Shown piece after piece: positions 5,490-5,634 of a stretch of 5,634 bases of DNA; the stretch's first letter is position 1, and each line of letters starts with the position of its first letter. The stretch spans positions 1-5,634 of the forward strand of contig JAQBUJ010000247.1 in the NCBI GenBank assembly GCA_027623845.1, written 5' to 3'. The notes under the pieces were generated by a model, which made no database searches, had not been told where the DNA came from, and saw nothing but the letters and a program-made list of their open reading frames with translations. The DNA is from Pseudomonadota bacterium. Lineage in GTDB: Bacteria; Pseudomonadota; Alphaproteobacteria; Thalassobaculales; Thalassobaculaceae. A program made the translations under genes and the position numbers.

Positions 5490-5634
5490 TCACGCCGTTA
5501 TGATCGCCCTGTTAGGGCGGTCGGAACGTAGCGTAGGCCGACGGACCAGGGTGAGGCAAGATTACGCTCCGATCCTCGTCGCAAGACACGTCCCGGACAT
5601 AATGGTTTCTGTTCTCGATGGCCCAATGGCCACG
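5490..5634 (-). pseudogene. C-terminal remnant of an ISAs1-family transposase, frameshifted and truncated
   Basis: On the minus strand the window edge is in frame with a 40-residue stretch beginning RGHWAIENRNHYVRDVSCDE and continuing through YATFR to a TAA at 5514-5512. The HW-IEN-x-H-V-RDV-x-x-ED-RS pattern is the conserved C-terminal block of ISAs1-family transposases, containing the last acidic residue of the catalytic triad region. In intact relatives YATFR is followed by N-R/L-A-I. Here the codons for NRAI occur 7 nt later in the +1 frame (5514-5503), and that frame stops at TGA 5492-5490. The gene therefore looks frameshifted, and the remaining C-terminal tail is not recognisable. The 5' part lies beyond the right edge. 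I cannot locate a terminal inverted repeat of the element, so its boundary in this window is unknown. Confidence 0.72.
5505..5519. repeat. Six-bp stem hairpin at the transposase frame break
   Basis: CGCCCT-GTT-AGGGCG is a perfect 6-bp inverted repeat with a 3-nt loop. It coincides with the place where the transposase frame is lost: on the minus strand one arm belongs to the 7 extra nucleotides (CCGCCCT) between the FR and NRAI codons. It may be the product of a small duplication or slippage. It has no T-run and is not a convincing terminator. Confidence 0.4.

Overview
This is a GC-rich window with coding style and families typical of Proteobacteria. An alphaproteobacterium of the Rhodospirillales type is the most likely host, but that is inference from protein style and base composition. 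The window holds two convergent gene blocks and, at the right edge, the decayed end of a transposase gene.

Block 1 (positions 1-3960, plus strand) is the 3' end of a specialised-metabolite operon. It starts inside the terminal thioesterase domain of a nonribosomal peptide (or hybrid polyketide) synthetase. Next come a SyrP/TauD-like Fe(II)/2-oxoglutarate hydroxylase (430-1410), a cobalamin-dependent radical SAM enzyme of the 'RiPP maturation radical SAM protein 1' type (1424-3394) and a compact Sfp-type phosphopantetheinyl transferase (3400-3960). The genes overlap or lie 5-13 bp apart, so they are very likely co-transcribed. A reasonable model is that the PPTase activates the carrier domains, the synthetase builds the peptide, the dioxygenase hydroxylates an amino-acid side chain (perhaps on the carrier protein), the radical SAM enzyme C-methylates or otherwise modifies an unactivated carbon, and the thioesterase releases the product. 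The unusual point is the radical SAM enzyme: its closest recognisable family normally works on ribosomal peptides, yet no precursor peptide gene is visible here.

Block 2 (positions 3966-5389, minus strand) is a two-gene unit. It has a small ParA/MinD-type ATPase with a deviant Walker A motif, followed through an ATGA overlap by a protein with a long disordered basic tail and a C-terminal DUF697 (YcjF-like) membrane domain. This looks like a ParA-type positioning or partition pair and has no obvious link to the peptide pathway. Its stop codon lies only 5 bp from that of the PPTase gene.

The right edge (5390-5634) contains the parA leader and, from about 5490 to the end, the C-terminal remnant of a minus-strand ISAs1-family transposase. 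It is interrupted by a frameshift and stop at a small hairpin. This marks past insertion activity next to block 2. I see no tRNA, rRNA, CRISPR array or convincing intrinsic terminator.
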